Of a stretch of 6,630 nt of DNA, positions 1 through 6,119 are shown in pieces (position 1 is the stretch's first letter; every line of letters starts with the position of its first letter). Position numbers and translations under genes: made by a program. The notes beneath the pieces are model-generated. The model did not search any database. It worked only from the letters and a program-made list of their open reading frames with translations, and was not told the DNA's origin. The DNA comes from Actinomycetes bacterium (GTDB lineage Bacteria; Actinomycetota; Acidimicrobiia; Acidimicrobiales; Microtrichaceae): contig JAFAFZ010000470.1 in NCBI GenBank assembly GCA_023423215.1, positions 1 through 6,630 on the forward strand, read 5' to 3'.

Positions 1-902
1 GTGCCCCGCCGCGCACGCCACGGCGGGGTGCTCGAGAGCAGCTCGCGGTAGACCGCGGGGACGTCGGGGTTGGCGACCACCACGTCCGCGTCGTGACGCA
101 CGCCGCCCGCGGTGCGCACCCCGCTGACCGCGCCCGATCCCGGCCGCCGTTCGATCCGCACGACCGGATCGCCGAAGTGGAGCTGCGCCCCGGCGGACTC
201 GGCCGCCCTGGCCAGGCCACGCGCCACCGCGTGGATGCCGCCCTCTGGCGACCACACGCCGGCGACGGTGTCCATGTAGGTGATGACCCCGTACAGGGCG
301 AGCGCGTCGAACGGCGACAGGCCGGCGTAGAGGGCCTGGAACGAGAACAGGCGGTGCAGCCGGTCGTCCCGGAAGAAGCTCCGGACCTTGGCCTCGAGCT
401 TGCCGAACCCGCCGAGCCGGACCAGGTCGAGCGCGGCCCGAGGGTTCGAGGCCAACCCGAGCGGCGAGTCGAAGTTGCGGTCGATGAAGTGCGGCACCTC
501 GACCCGGTGCAGCTCGGCCAGCCAGTCGCAGAAGGGGCCGAACGCCGCGGCATCGGCGTCGCCGCACACCCGGCGGATCTCCTCGGCCATCGCCGCTCGG
601 CCGGCCCGCACGTACAGCTCCGACCCGTCGGCGTAGCTCGCCCGGTAGGCCGGGTCGAGCCGGGTCATCCGCACGTGGTCCGACATCGAGGCGCCGGCCG
701 CGGCGAAGGTGCGCTCGAGCAGGTCGACCATCGTGAAGACCGTCGGGCCGGTGTCGAAGCGGTAGCCGCCGACCTCCCAGGTCCCGGCGCGTCCGCCGGG
801 CGCGTCGTCCCGCTCGACGACCACCACGTCGTGTCCCGCTCCCACCAGGTGGCAGGCCGCGGCCAGGCCGCCGAGCCCGGCGCCGACGACGACGACCTTC
901 AT
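1..902 (-). CDS. crtI: Phytoene desaturase (CrtI/CrtN family), C-terminus cut by window edge
   Basis: FAD-dependent carotenoid desaturase, which introduces conjugated double bonds into phytoene on the way to lycopene at the inner face of the membrane. The frame is open from the ATG at 902-900 to the left edge (300 codons seen; the family is usually about 490-520 aa, so roughly the last 40% is missing). The N-terminus shows the dinucleotide-binding fold: MKVVVVGAGLGGLAAA (GxGxxG at residues 7-12), the strand-2 glutamate E30, and the family hallmark ERDDAPGGRAGT at 30-41, followed by GYRFDTGPTVFTM. Family-typical segments further on are FSFQALYAGLSP and a PEGGIHAVARGLA-like stretch. The last visible part, VVVANPDVPAVYRELL, is typical of these enzymes. 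The ATG overlaps the stop of the GGPP synthase gene (ATGA), so translation is probably coupled; I see no strong ribosome binding site of its own. The number of desaturation steps, or a related role (CrtD, CrtN), cannot be settled without the C-terminus. Confidence 0.93.
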   Translation of the reverse strand, partial: MKVVVVGAGLGGLAAACHLVGAGHDVVVVERDDAPGGRAGTWEVGGYRFDTGPTVFTMVDLLERTFAAAGASMSDHVRMTRLDPAYRASYADGSELYVRAGRAAMAEEIRRVCGDADAAAFGPFCDWLAELHRVEVPHFIDRNFDSPLGLASNPRAALDLVRLGGFGKLEAKVRSFFRDDRLHRLFSFQALYAGLSPFDALALYGVITYMDTVAGVWSPEGGIHAVARGLARAAESAGAQLHFGDPVVRIERRPGSGAVSGVRTAGGVRHDADVVVANPDVPAVYRELLSSTPPWRARRG

Positions 903-1972
903 CGCTCGCGCCGACCGACGTAGGCCGCCAGGGCCACCAGCGCGGAGCGTCCCGGCTCCTCGAGCGGGAGGCGCTCGAGCGAGCCGATCGCACGGTCCGT
1001 CAGCTGGTCGATCCGCTCCTCGAGCGCTGCGGTCGCACCCGTGTCGTCCAGGACCTGGCAGATCCGAGCGACGTCCTCGGGGTCCAGGTCCGTGCCGACC
1101 AGCGCGAGCCCGGTGCGCTGGCCGGCGTCCGCACGCTCGGTCGCCAGGCTCAGCAGCGGGGTCGCCTTGCCCTCGCGCAGGTCGTCGCCCACGGGCTTGC
1201 CGACCGCGCTCGGGTCGCCGAACACACCGAGCAGGTCGTCGCGCAGCTGGAAGGCCTCGCCGAGCGGCACGCCCACCTCGCTGAGCCGGGGGCCCAGCTC
1301 CTCGTAGCGGCCGGCCAGCGCCGCGCCGAGGTGCATCGGGCGCTCGACGGTGTACTTCGCCGACTTGTAGAGCACGATCCGCTGGCCTCGCGCGCCGTCG
1401 ACGTCACCGCGGGCGGCGCTCACCAGGTCCAGGTACTGGCCGACCATCAGCTCGGTCTTCAACTCGTCGTACACGCCCCGGGTCACCGGGTCGGCGCCGC
1501 CCAGGAGCCGGTCGGCGTAGGTCAGGGCCAGATCGCCCAGCAGGATCGCGACGCCCTCGCCGAACCGACGCGCCTCCCCGCGCCACGCGGAGGCCAGGTG
1601 CCGGCGGGCCGCCGCGACGTGGGTGGTCTCGTGGTGCCGGCGCGTGTCCGAGCCGTCCATCACGTCGTCGTGCAACAGGGCGAACGAGTGCAGCAGCTCC
1701 AGACCTGCGCACAGGTCCACGATGCGCGCATCGTCGGACGCGCCCCCCGCACCGAGGAAGGTCCAGTACGCAAAGCCCGGGCGCACGCGCTTGCCGCCGC
1801 CCGCGCAGAACCGGTCGAGCTCGCGCAGCACCGGCGCCAGGTCGGGGTCGACGGCCGACCAGCGCTCGGTCTCGGCCGCCAGGAAGTCGCTCAACCGCTC
1901 CAGGGTGAGCTCGGCGGCGACGTGCAGCGGCGCCGGACCGGTCGGGGTGGTCGCTCGGGTGGAGGTCGTCAC
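899..1972 (-). CDS. crtE: Geranylgeranyl diphosphate synthase (polyprenyl synthetase family)
   Basis: Short-chain trans-isoprenyl diphosphate synthase, 357 aa, a normal length for the family. It condenses isopentenyl diphosphate with allylic diphosphates, most likely to C20 GGPP, the carotenoid precursor. Visible motifs: GGKRVRP at 59-65 (diphosphate binding), first aspartate-rich motif DDVMD at 102-106 followed by RR at 111-112, GQYLDL at 178-183, KS at 203-204, and the second aspartate-rich region FQLRDDLLGVFGD at 241-253 with D245 and D246, then GKPVGDDLREGK. The wording of the second motif matches actinobacterial GGPP synthases (IdsA/CrtE type). The GTG start at 1972-1970 overlaps the lipocalin stop (GTGA). 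The same frame stays open far upstream, but that extension is antisense to the lipocalin and transporter genes and is not protein-like, so GTG 1972 is preferred. The gene's stop overlaps the crtI start. Product chain length is inferred from the crtI neighbour; a housekeeping prenyl synthase is the alternative. Confidence 0.93.
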   Translation of the reverse strand: MTTSTRATTPTGPAPLHVAAELTLERLSDFLAAETERWSAVDPDLAPVLRELDRFCAGGGKRVRPGFAYWTFLGAGGASDDARIVDLCAGLELLHSFALLHDDVMDGSDTRRHHETTHVAAARRHLASAWRGEARRFGEGVAILLGDLALTYADRLLGGADPVTRGVYDELKTELMVGQYLDLVSAARGDVDGARGQRIVLYKSAKYTVERPMHLGAALAGRYEELGPRLSEVGVPLGEAFQLRDDLLGVFGDPSAVGKPVGDDLREGKATPLLSLATERADAGQRTGLALVGTDLDPEDVARICQVLDDTGATAALEERIDQLTDRAIGSLERLPLEEPGRSALVALAAYVGRRER

Positions 1973-2559
1973 CGGGTCGTGTCTACCCCGCCGGCGGCGT
2001 TCCGTTCGGTCGGGGCGGTGCCGCTGCCGGGCTGCTCGGTCGGGGTCAGGTTCGTCACGTCCACACCCTTCGCCGCGGCTCGGTCGACGAGCTCGCCATA
2101 CAGCTCGGGGCTCACCGACCGGGTGCGCGACAGCAGGAAGGCGCTGGTGCCGGTGGGATCGCTGACGATCGCCCACCGGTAGTCGGCGTCCAGGTCCACG
2201 ATCCAGTAGTTGCCGGGCGGGTTGCCGCCGCTGGGACCGGTGAACGAGACGTCGAGCCGGGCGTTGGTGGCGTCGACCGGACGGGCGGATCCGACGATGC
2301 GGGACTCGGGCCCGTCCGCCGTGAAGTAGTTGCCGGAGTTCTCGACGCGGATCGAGCCGTCGGGGAGCAGCGAGTAGTTCGCCGTCGTGTTCACGAGCCC
2401 GAACGAGAAGAACTGCTTGACGCTGCCGACCTCGTACCAGGTGCCGAGGTAGCGCTCGACGTCGACCGAGGCCACGGTCGACGTGGCCGGCGGGATCGCG
2501 GCGCACGAGGCGAGCACGACGGCGAGTGGGGCCAGCAGGAGGGTCCGAACGGTTCGCAT
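1969..2559 (-). CDS. Secreted lipocalin-family lipoprotein (Blc-like)
   Basis: A 196-aa exported lipocalin, a small beta-barrel that binds hydrophobic ligands. The N-terminus MRTVRTLLLAPLAVVLASC is a lipoprotein signal peptide with lipobox L-A-S-C, giving a lipid-anchored C19. The lipocalin signature follows at once: VERYLGTWYEVGSV, with the invariant GxW at 39-41. Next come ANYSLLPDGSIRVENSG, the GPSGGNPPGNYWIVDLD region, DYRWAIV near 127-132 and LLSRTRSVSP near 142-151, all in the order seen in bacterial lipocalins such as E. coli Blc. The last 20 or so residues are a low-complexity tail. Start choice: ATG at 2559-2557 is preceded by GAAGGGA (minus strand, 2571-2565) at 5 nt spacing and puts the signal peptide at the N-terminus; a longer frame to 2673 adds only non-signal arginine-rich sequence. 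It is the first gene of the lipocalin-crtE-crtI set. Blc-type proteins bind fatty acids and lysophospholipids; here a carotenoid or other isoprenoid ligand is possible but is inference only. Confidence 0.92.
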   Translation of the reverse strand: MRTVRTLLLAPLAVVLASCAAIPPATSTVASVDVERYLGTWYEVGSVKQFFSFGLVNTTANYSLLPDGSIRVENSGNYFTADGPESRIVGSARPVDATNARLDVSFTGPSGGNPPGNYWIVDLDADYRWAIVSDPTGTSAFLLSRTRSVSPELYGELVDRAAAKGVDVTNLTPTEQPGSGTAPTERNAAGGVDTTR

Positions 2560-2585
2560 GGAGGTCCCTTCGTCTCCACGCCCCC

Positions 2586-2614
2586 GATCGGATGCAGCCG
2601 ACGCGCATCCGATC
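2586..2614. repeat. Perfect inverted repeat, 10-bp arms, candidate operator
   Basis: GATCGGATGC at 2586-2595 and its exact reverse complement GCATCCGATC at 2605-2614 are separated by a 9-nt spacer. The arms stop pairing on both sides. It lies 26 nt upstream of the lipocalin ATG, where a bound dimeric regulator could block transcription or, in the transcript, a hairpin could form just ahead of the ribosome binding site. It is not followed by a T-tract on either strand, so it does not look like an intrinsic terminator. Confidence 0.6.
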
Positions 2615-2688
2615 CGTGCCCGGCGTCGAACCTGTGTGGGCCACCGCAGCCGCGGCGGCAGATCGGCGCGCATCCGGACACGGATCGG
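2609..2688. repeat. Opposed copies of CACGGATCGG facing the two divergent genes
   Basis: CACGGATCGG reads on the plus strand at 2679-2688, just upstream of the transporter operon, and on the minus strand at 2618-2609, upstream of the lipocalin. The two 10-bp copies are exact and are separated by 60 bp. The left copy overlaps the right arm of the 2586-2614 palindrome. The arrangement could represent paired operator half-sites or a shared promoter element; a chance match in GC-rich DNA is possible. Confidence 0.45.
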
Positions 2689-2699
2689 CCGGAGGTGGG

Positions 2700-2706
2700 A
2701 AGGTGA
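2700..2706 (+). promoter_or_regulatory. Ribosome binding site for the substrate-binding protein gene
   Basis: AAGGTGA, within GAAGGTGA (seven of eight matches to GGAGGTGA), ends 4 nt before GTG 2711. A second candidate, GGAGGT at 2735-2740, lies 3 nt before GTG 2744. Spacing favours the first site. Both starts give the same lipoprotein after signal cleavage, differing only in the length of the charged n-region. Confidence 0.5.
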
Positions 2707-2710
2707 GCGC

Positions 2711-4066
2711 GTGCGAGTGCGGCACGGACGACGTGGAGGTCAGGTGGCGGTCGGGACAGCGGGGCGAGCGACGGCGGTGCTGCTCGTGGCCGCCGCGGTG
2801 CTGCTCACCGGGTGCAGCGAGGACCGCGCCGCGGACGCGTCGGCGGGCGAGGTGACCTCGGCCGCGGCGTCGCCGACGTCGGAGGGCTGCGCCGACGACG
2901 TGCTGGAGTGCGCACGCCGCTCGAGCCTGTCGGACCTGGTGCCGGACGGCGCGGAGCGGGCGACGGGCGACCCGATCGTGCTCGGCATGCTCAACCAGGA
3001 GAACACCCCCGCCGGCAGCTACCCGGAGCTGTCGTCCGCCGTGCAGGCAGCGGTCGCGTTCGTCAACGACCAGCTCGGCGGCGTCCGCGGTCGCCCGCTG
3101 CAGGTCGAGGTGTGCAACACCGGGTTCAGCCCCGAGGGCTCCACCCGCTGCGCGCAGCAGTTCGTCCAGGAGGGCGTGCCGGCCGTGCTCGGCGGCATCG
3201 ACGTGTTCGGCACCGGCATCGACACGCTCGCCGAGAACGGCGTGCCGTTCGTCGGCGGCATCCCCATCAGCGAAAGCTCGGCGACGAGCCTCGCGTCGTG
3301 GCAGTGGTCCGGCGGCACCTGGGCCGCGACCGTCGCGTTCGCCCACGACGCGGCCACCCGGCTCGGCGCGGAGCGGGTGGCCATCCTGCACCCGGACTAC
3401 GCGCCCATCACCAGTGCGGCGGAGTACGGCCGGCGCACGCTCGAGCACGAGGGCGTCGAGCAGGTGCAGGTCGTCCCCTACCCGATCACGGCGACCGACC
3501 TGACCTCGCCGCTGCAGGCCGCGGCGGCGAGCGGACCGGACGCGCTGATCGTGCTGGCAGCGGACACCGGGTGCGCAGGTGCGTACGACGGCGTGCGCAC
3601 CGCGGGGATCGAGGCGCAGGTGTACCTCGTGGGCGCGTGCGCCGCGCCGCGGATCGTCGAACGCGCCGGAGCCGATGCGGTCGACGGGACGATCGTGAAC
3701 GTCGAGAACCCGCTGTCCGGACCCGGGACCGCGGACGTGGACCTGTACCTGTCGGTCCTGGACACCTACGGCGACGGCGTCGACCCGATCGGTGCGGGCA
3801 CCGTCACCTTCCGCTCCTTCGTCAACCTGTACCGGATCCTCGTGGGGCTCGACGGCGCGCCGACGGCCGCATCCGTGACGGCGGCGCTCGCGGAGCTGCG
3901 CGACGCGCCCAGCTTCATGGGCCACCCCGCGACGTGCGACCGTGCACAGCTCGCAGGGCTGCCCGCCCTGTGCTCCCCCCAGCAGATCCTGGCCCGCTTC
4001 GACGGCACCGAGCTGGTGGCGCTGACCGACGACTGGGTCGACGTCGGCGCCGTCGTCCCGGGCTGA
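2711..4066 (+). CDS. ABC transporter substrate-binding lipoprotein (LivJ/LivK-like, periplasmic-binding fold type I)
   Basis: Extracellular ligand-binding component of a branched-chain-amino-acid-type importer, 451 aa from GTG 2711. A short basic n-region (RVRHGRRGG) leads into a hydrophobic stretch ending in the lipobox LLTGC, so C35 is the lipid-anchored residue. A Ser/Ala/Thr-rich spacer follows, then the type I binding domain beginning at DPIVLGMLNQENTPAG (87-102), with AAVAFVNDQLGGVRGRPL near 113-130, GVPAVLGGIDVFG near 155-167, RVAILHPDYAP near 222-232 and GPDALIVLAADTG near 275-287. These match the order of the Peripla_BP_6 family. Eight further cysteines fall in close pairs (60/67, 135/147, 288/310, 409/421), compatible with disulfides outside the cell. 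The permease gene begins 25 nt after its stop. GTG 2744 is an alternative start. The ligand is unknown: homologues bind branched-chain or other amino acids, amides or urea, so no substrate is assigned. Confidence 0.9.
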   Translation: MRVRHGRRGGQVAVGTAGRATAVLLVAAAVLLTGCSEDRAADASAGEVTSAAASPTSEGCADDVLECARRSSLSDLVPDGAERATGDPIVLGMLNQENTPAGSYPELSSAVQAAVAFVNDQLGGVRGRPLQVEVCNTGFSPEGSTRCAQQFVQEGVPAVLGGIDVFGTGIDTLAENGVPFVGGIPISESSATSLASWQWSGGTWAATVAFAHDAATRLGAERVAILHPDYAPITSAAEYGRRTLEHEGVEQVQVVPYPITATDLTSPLQAAAASGPDALIVLAADTGCAGAYDGVRTAGIEAQVYLVGACAAPRIVERAGADAVDGTIVNVENPLSGPGTADVDLYLSVLDTYGDGVDPIGAGTVTFRSFVNLYRILVGLDGAPTAASVTAALAELRDAPSFMGHPATCDRAQLAGLPALCSPQQILARFDGTELVALTDDWVDVGAVVPG

Positions 4067-4081
4067 GCCCGGCACCGGACC

Positions 4082-4086
4082 GGAGG
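4082..4086 (+). promoter_or_regulatory. Shine-Dalgarno GGAGG preceding an ATC start
   Basis: GGAGG lies in the 25-nt gap between the binding-protein stop and the permease frame. It is followed by CTCGC and then ATC at 4092. A 5-nt spacing is ideal, and this site decides the permease start even though the codon is non-standard. The first conventional in-frame start, GTG 4167, is 80 nt downstream and has no comparable site. Confidence 0.65.
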
Positions 4087-4091
4087 CTCGC

Positions 4092-6119
4092 ATCCAGGAC
4101 CACCTCGCCTTCGCGCTGGCCGGGCTCGGCGGCGGCGCCGTCGTCGCGGCGCTCGGCCTGGGACTCGTGCTGACCTGGCGCACCTCGGGCGTGCTGAACG
4201 TCGCGTTCTCGGCGATGGGCGCGTACGTGGCGTTCGCCTACTTCGAGTTCCGCGACGCCGGCGTGCTCGTGCTGCCGGTGCTCGGGCTCCCGGACCGGGT
4301 GCAGCTGCTGTCGACGCCGACGCAGGCGACGGCCCTGGCGGTCGCCGCGCTCCTGGCCGCCGCCCTCGGCCTCGTCACGTACTGGCTGGTGTTCCGGCCG
4401 CTCCGGGGCGCCACGCCGCTCGCGTCGCTGGTCGCGTCCCTCGGCGTGCTGCTCTACCTGCAGGAGGTGACCCGCCTGCGCTTCCCGACCGCCGGCGCCG
4501 CGGCGGTGACCCGCTACCCGGTGCTGCCCGACGGCACGGTGCGCGTCCTGGGCACGGGGGTCAGCGTCGACCGCCTGCTGGTGGCCGGCGGCGTGGTGGC
4601 GGTCGCTGCCGTGCTCGTCGTGGTGTTCCGCCGGACGCACTTCGGCCTCGCCGCCCGGGCGGCGTCGAGCGACGGCGACGCCGCCGTCCTGGCCGGCGTC
4701 TCGCCGGACCGGATCGGGGCGATCGGCTGGGCCCTGTCGGGGGTCCTCGGCGCTGCTGCGGTCGTGCTGGCCGAGCCGATCCTCGGTCTCGAGGCGACCT
4801 CGGCGGGCCTGCTGGTGGTGCCGGCGCTCGCCGCGGCGCTGCTGGGCGGCCTGACCTCGTTCGGCCTGACCGCTGCGGCCGGGCTCGGCATCGGGGTGCT
4901 GCAGTCCCTCCTGCTCGGCTGGGCGGTGCGGCCCGACACGGACTGGATCCCGGAGTGGCTGCCGACGACCGGACTGCAGCAGGCGGTGCCGGTCGTGCTG
5001 ATCCTCGGCGTGCTCTGGCTGCGCGGCGATCCCTTCGGAGCGGCCGCGGCGGGCGAGCGACGCCAGCCGAGCTCACCGGAGCCACGGCACGTCGCCGCGT
5101 GGACCATCCTCCTGGCGACGGCTTGCCTCGTGGCGGCCCTCACCGTCGACGCGCCGCTGCGACAGGCGCTGCTCGTGACCATGATCGCCACGCTGCTGTC
5201 GCTGTCGATCGTGGTGGTCACCGGGTACGTGGGCCAGATCTCGCTGGCGCAGCTCGCGTTCGCGGGCGTCGCCGGGTTCGTCGCGATCGAGTTGGCCGAC
5301 CACCGCTGGCCGTTCCCGCTCGCCGTCGTCGCCGGCACGGCGCTCGCCACGGTCGTGGGCGTGGTCGTCGGCCTGCCGTCGCTCCGGGTGCGCGGGATGA
5401 GCCTGGCGGTCGCGACCCTGGCGGCGGCGGTCGCCATCGAGCAGCTCGTGCTCGGCAGCTCTGCGCTGTCGGGCGGCCTGGGTGGTCGACGGGCGCCCCG
5501 GCCGTACCTCTTCGGCGTCGACGTCGGCGTCGCGGCACCCGGCGCCGACAACTTCCGCCCCGCGTTCCTGGTGCTCACGCTCGTCGTCGTGTGCGCGGTC
5601 GCCGTGGTCGTGGCGAACCTCCGCCGCAACCCGACCGGGCTCCGCTGGCTGGCCGTCCGGTCGAACGAACGCGCCGCCGCCGCGCTCGGCATCGACGTCG
5701 CCCGGGTGAAGCTCGGCGCCTTCGCCCTCTCCGCGGCGATCGCGGGGCTCGCCGGCTGCCTGGTCGCGTACTCCACCTCGACGCTGTCGACGACGTCCTT
5801 CCTGGTGATCGGCTCGCTGGTCGCGCTGGCGCTGACCTACCTCGGTGGTGTCGCCAGCATCTCGGGCGCCGTGCTCGCCGGGCTCCTGGCCCAGGCCGGC
5901 CTGCTGACCACGCTGGCCGAGCGCGGCGGCGCCGACTCGGCCGACCGCTACGTGTACGCGCTGAGCGGCCTGGCGCTCGTGGTGGTCGCGATCGTGGCGC
6001 CGGACGGCCTCGCCGGATGGGCACGCGCGGTCGTGGCCCGCACGGCGCCGTCGGGTCGACGCCGGACCGGCACCGAGCCCCGCACCGCCACGCCGTCGAC
6101 CGGGAGCACGGTCCCGTGA
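4092..6119 (+). CDS. Fused LivH-LivM permease of a branched-chain-amino-acid-type ABC importer, apparent ATC start
   Basis: Membrane channel of the importer, with the two permeases usually encoded separately joined in one 675-aa chain. The first half (about 1-312) is LivH-like: a first membrane helix, then VLNVAFSAMGAYVAF at 34-48, and the ATPase-contacting loop RRTHFGLAARAASSDGDAAV around 180-200. A polar linker rich in Ser, Pro and Arg (about 314-332) leads to the LivM-like half (about 334-645), with GYVGQISLAQLAFAGVAGF at 378-396 and its own coupling loop NPTGLRWLAVRSNERAAAA at about 513-531. A charged 30-residue tail ends the protein. Start: the open frame contains no ATG, GTG or TTG before GTG 4167. 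Starting there would cut away most of the first LivH helix (HLAFALAGLGGGAVVAALG), so I place the start at ATC 4092, after GGAGG. Its stop overlaps the next gene (GTGA). The LivHM identity is strong; the exact start codon is uncertain. Confidence 0.9.
   Translation: MQDHLAFALAGLGGGAVVAALGLGLVLTWRTSGVLNVAFSAMGAYVAFAYFEFRDAGVLVLPVLGLPDRVQLLSTPTQATALAVAALLAAALGLVTYWLVFRPLRGATPLASLVASLGVLLYLQEVTRLRFPTAGAAAVTRYPVLPDGTVRVLGTGVSVDRLLVAGGVVAVAAVLVVVFRRTHFGLAARAASSDGDAAVLAGVSPDRIGAIGWALSGVLGAAAVVLAEPILGLEATSAGLLVVPALAAALLGGLTSFGLTAAAGLGIGVLQSLLLGWAVRPDTDWIPEWLPTTGLQQAVPVVLILGVLWLRGDPFGAAAAGERRQPSSPEPRHVAAWTILLATACLVAALTVDAPLRQALLVTMIATLLSLSIVVVTGYVGQISLAQLAFAGVAGFVAIELADHRWPFPLAVVAGTALATVVGVVVGLPSLRVRGMSLAVATLAAAVAIEQLVLGSSALSGGLGGRRAPRPYLFGVDVGVAAPGADNFRPAFLVLTLVVVCAVAVVVANLRRNPTGLRWLAVRSNERAAAALGIDVARVKLGAFALSAAIAGLAGCLVAYSTSTLSTTSFLVIGSLVALALTYLGGVASISGAVLAGLLAQAGLLTTLAERGGADSADRYVYALSGLALVVVAIVAPDGLAGWARAVVARTAPSGRRRTGTEPRTATPSTGSTVP

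Larger units (their letters stand above)
2560..2710. promoter_or_regulatory. Divergent intergenic region with inverted and direct repeats
   Basis: This 151-bp stretch separates the leftward carotenoid genes from the rightward transporter genes and must hold both promoters. I cannot identify convincing -35/-10 hexamers in either direction. It does contain three copies of GCATCCG (2605-2611 and 2670-2676 on plus, 2595-2589 on minus), two of them as the longer GCGCATCCG (2603-2611, 2668-2676), and two opposed copies of CACGGATCGG. This repeat density is much higher than expected by chance in a short spacer and suggests regulator binding, although the regulator is unknown. Confidence 0.6.

Noticed and set aside
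93..923. Plus-strand open frame of 276 codons opposite crtI
   Set aside because: Its translation is low-complexity and Arg/Pro/Val-rich, while the opposite strand encodes an unmistakable phytoene desaturase.
2586..2614. The palindrome as an intrinsic terminator
   Set aside because: There is no T-tract on either strand, and it lies upstream of both divergent genes, not after one.
2483..2710. N-terminal extension of the binding protein to an ATG at 2483
   Set aside because: It would overlap the divergent lipocalin gene and put about 76 arginine-rich residues in front of the lipoprotein signal peptide; GTG 2711 has a fitting ribosome binding site.
2812..4173. Plus-strand open frame of 453 codons overlapping the binding-protein gene in another frame
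   Set aside because: Arginine/glycine-rich out-of-frame reading of the binding-protein gene, with no signal peptide or domain.
1973..4183. Very long minus-strand open frame running on upstream from the GGPP synthase gene
   Set aside because: It is the third-position shadow of the lipocalin and binding-protein genes in GC-rich DNA. The translation is arginine/histidine/aspartate-rich without recognisable domains, and the real gene starts at GTG 1972.
4514..5776. Minus-strand open frame of 420 codons opposite the permease
   Set aside because: Ser/Thr/Ala/Arg-rich antisense shadow with no domain; the plus strand encodes clear membrane helices with LivH and LivM motifs.
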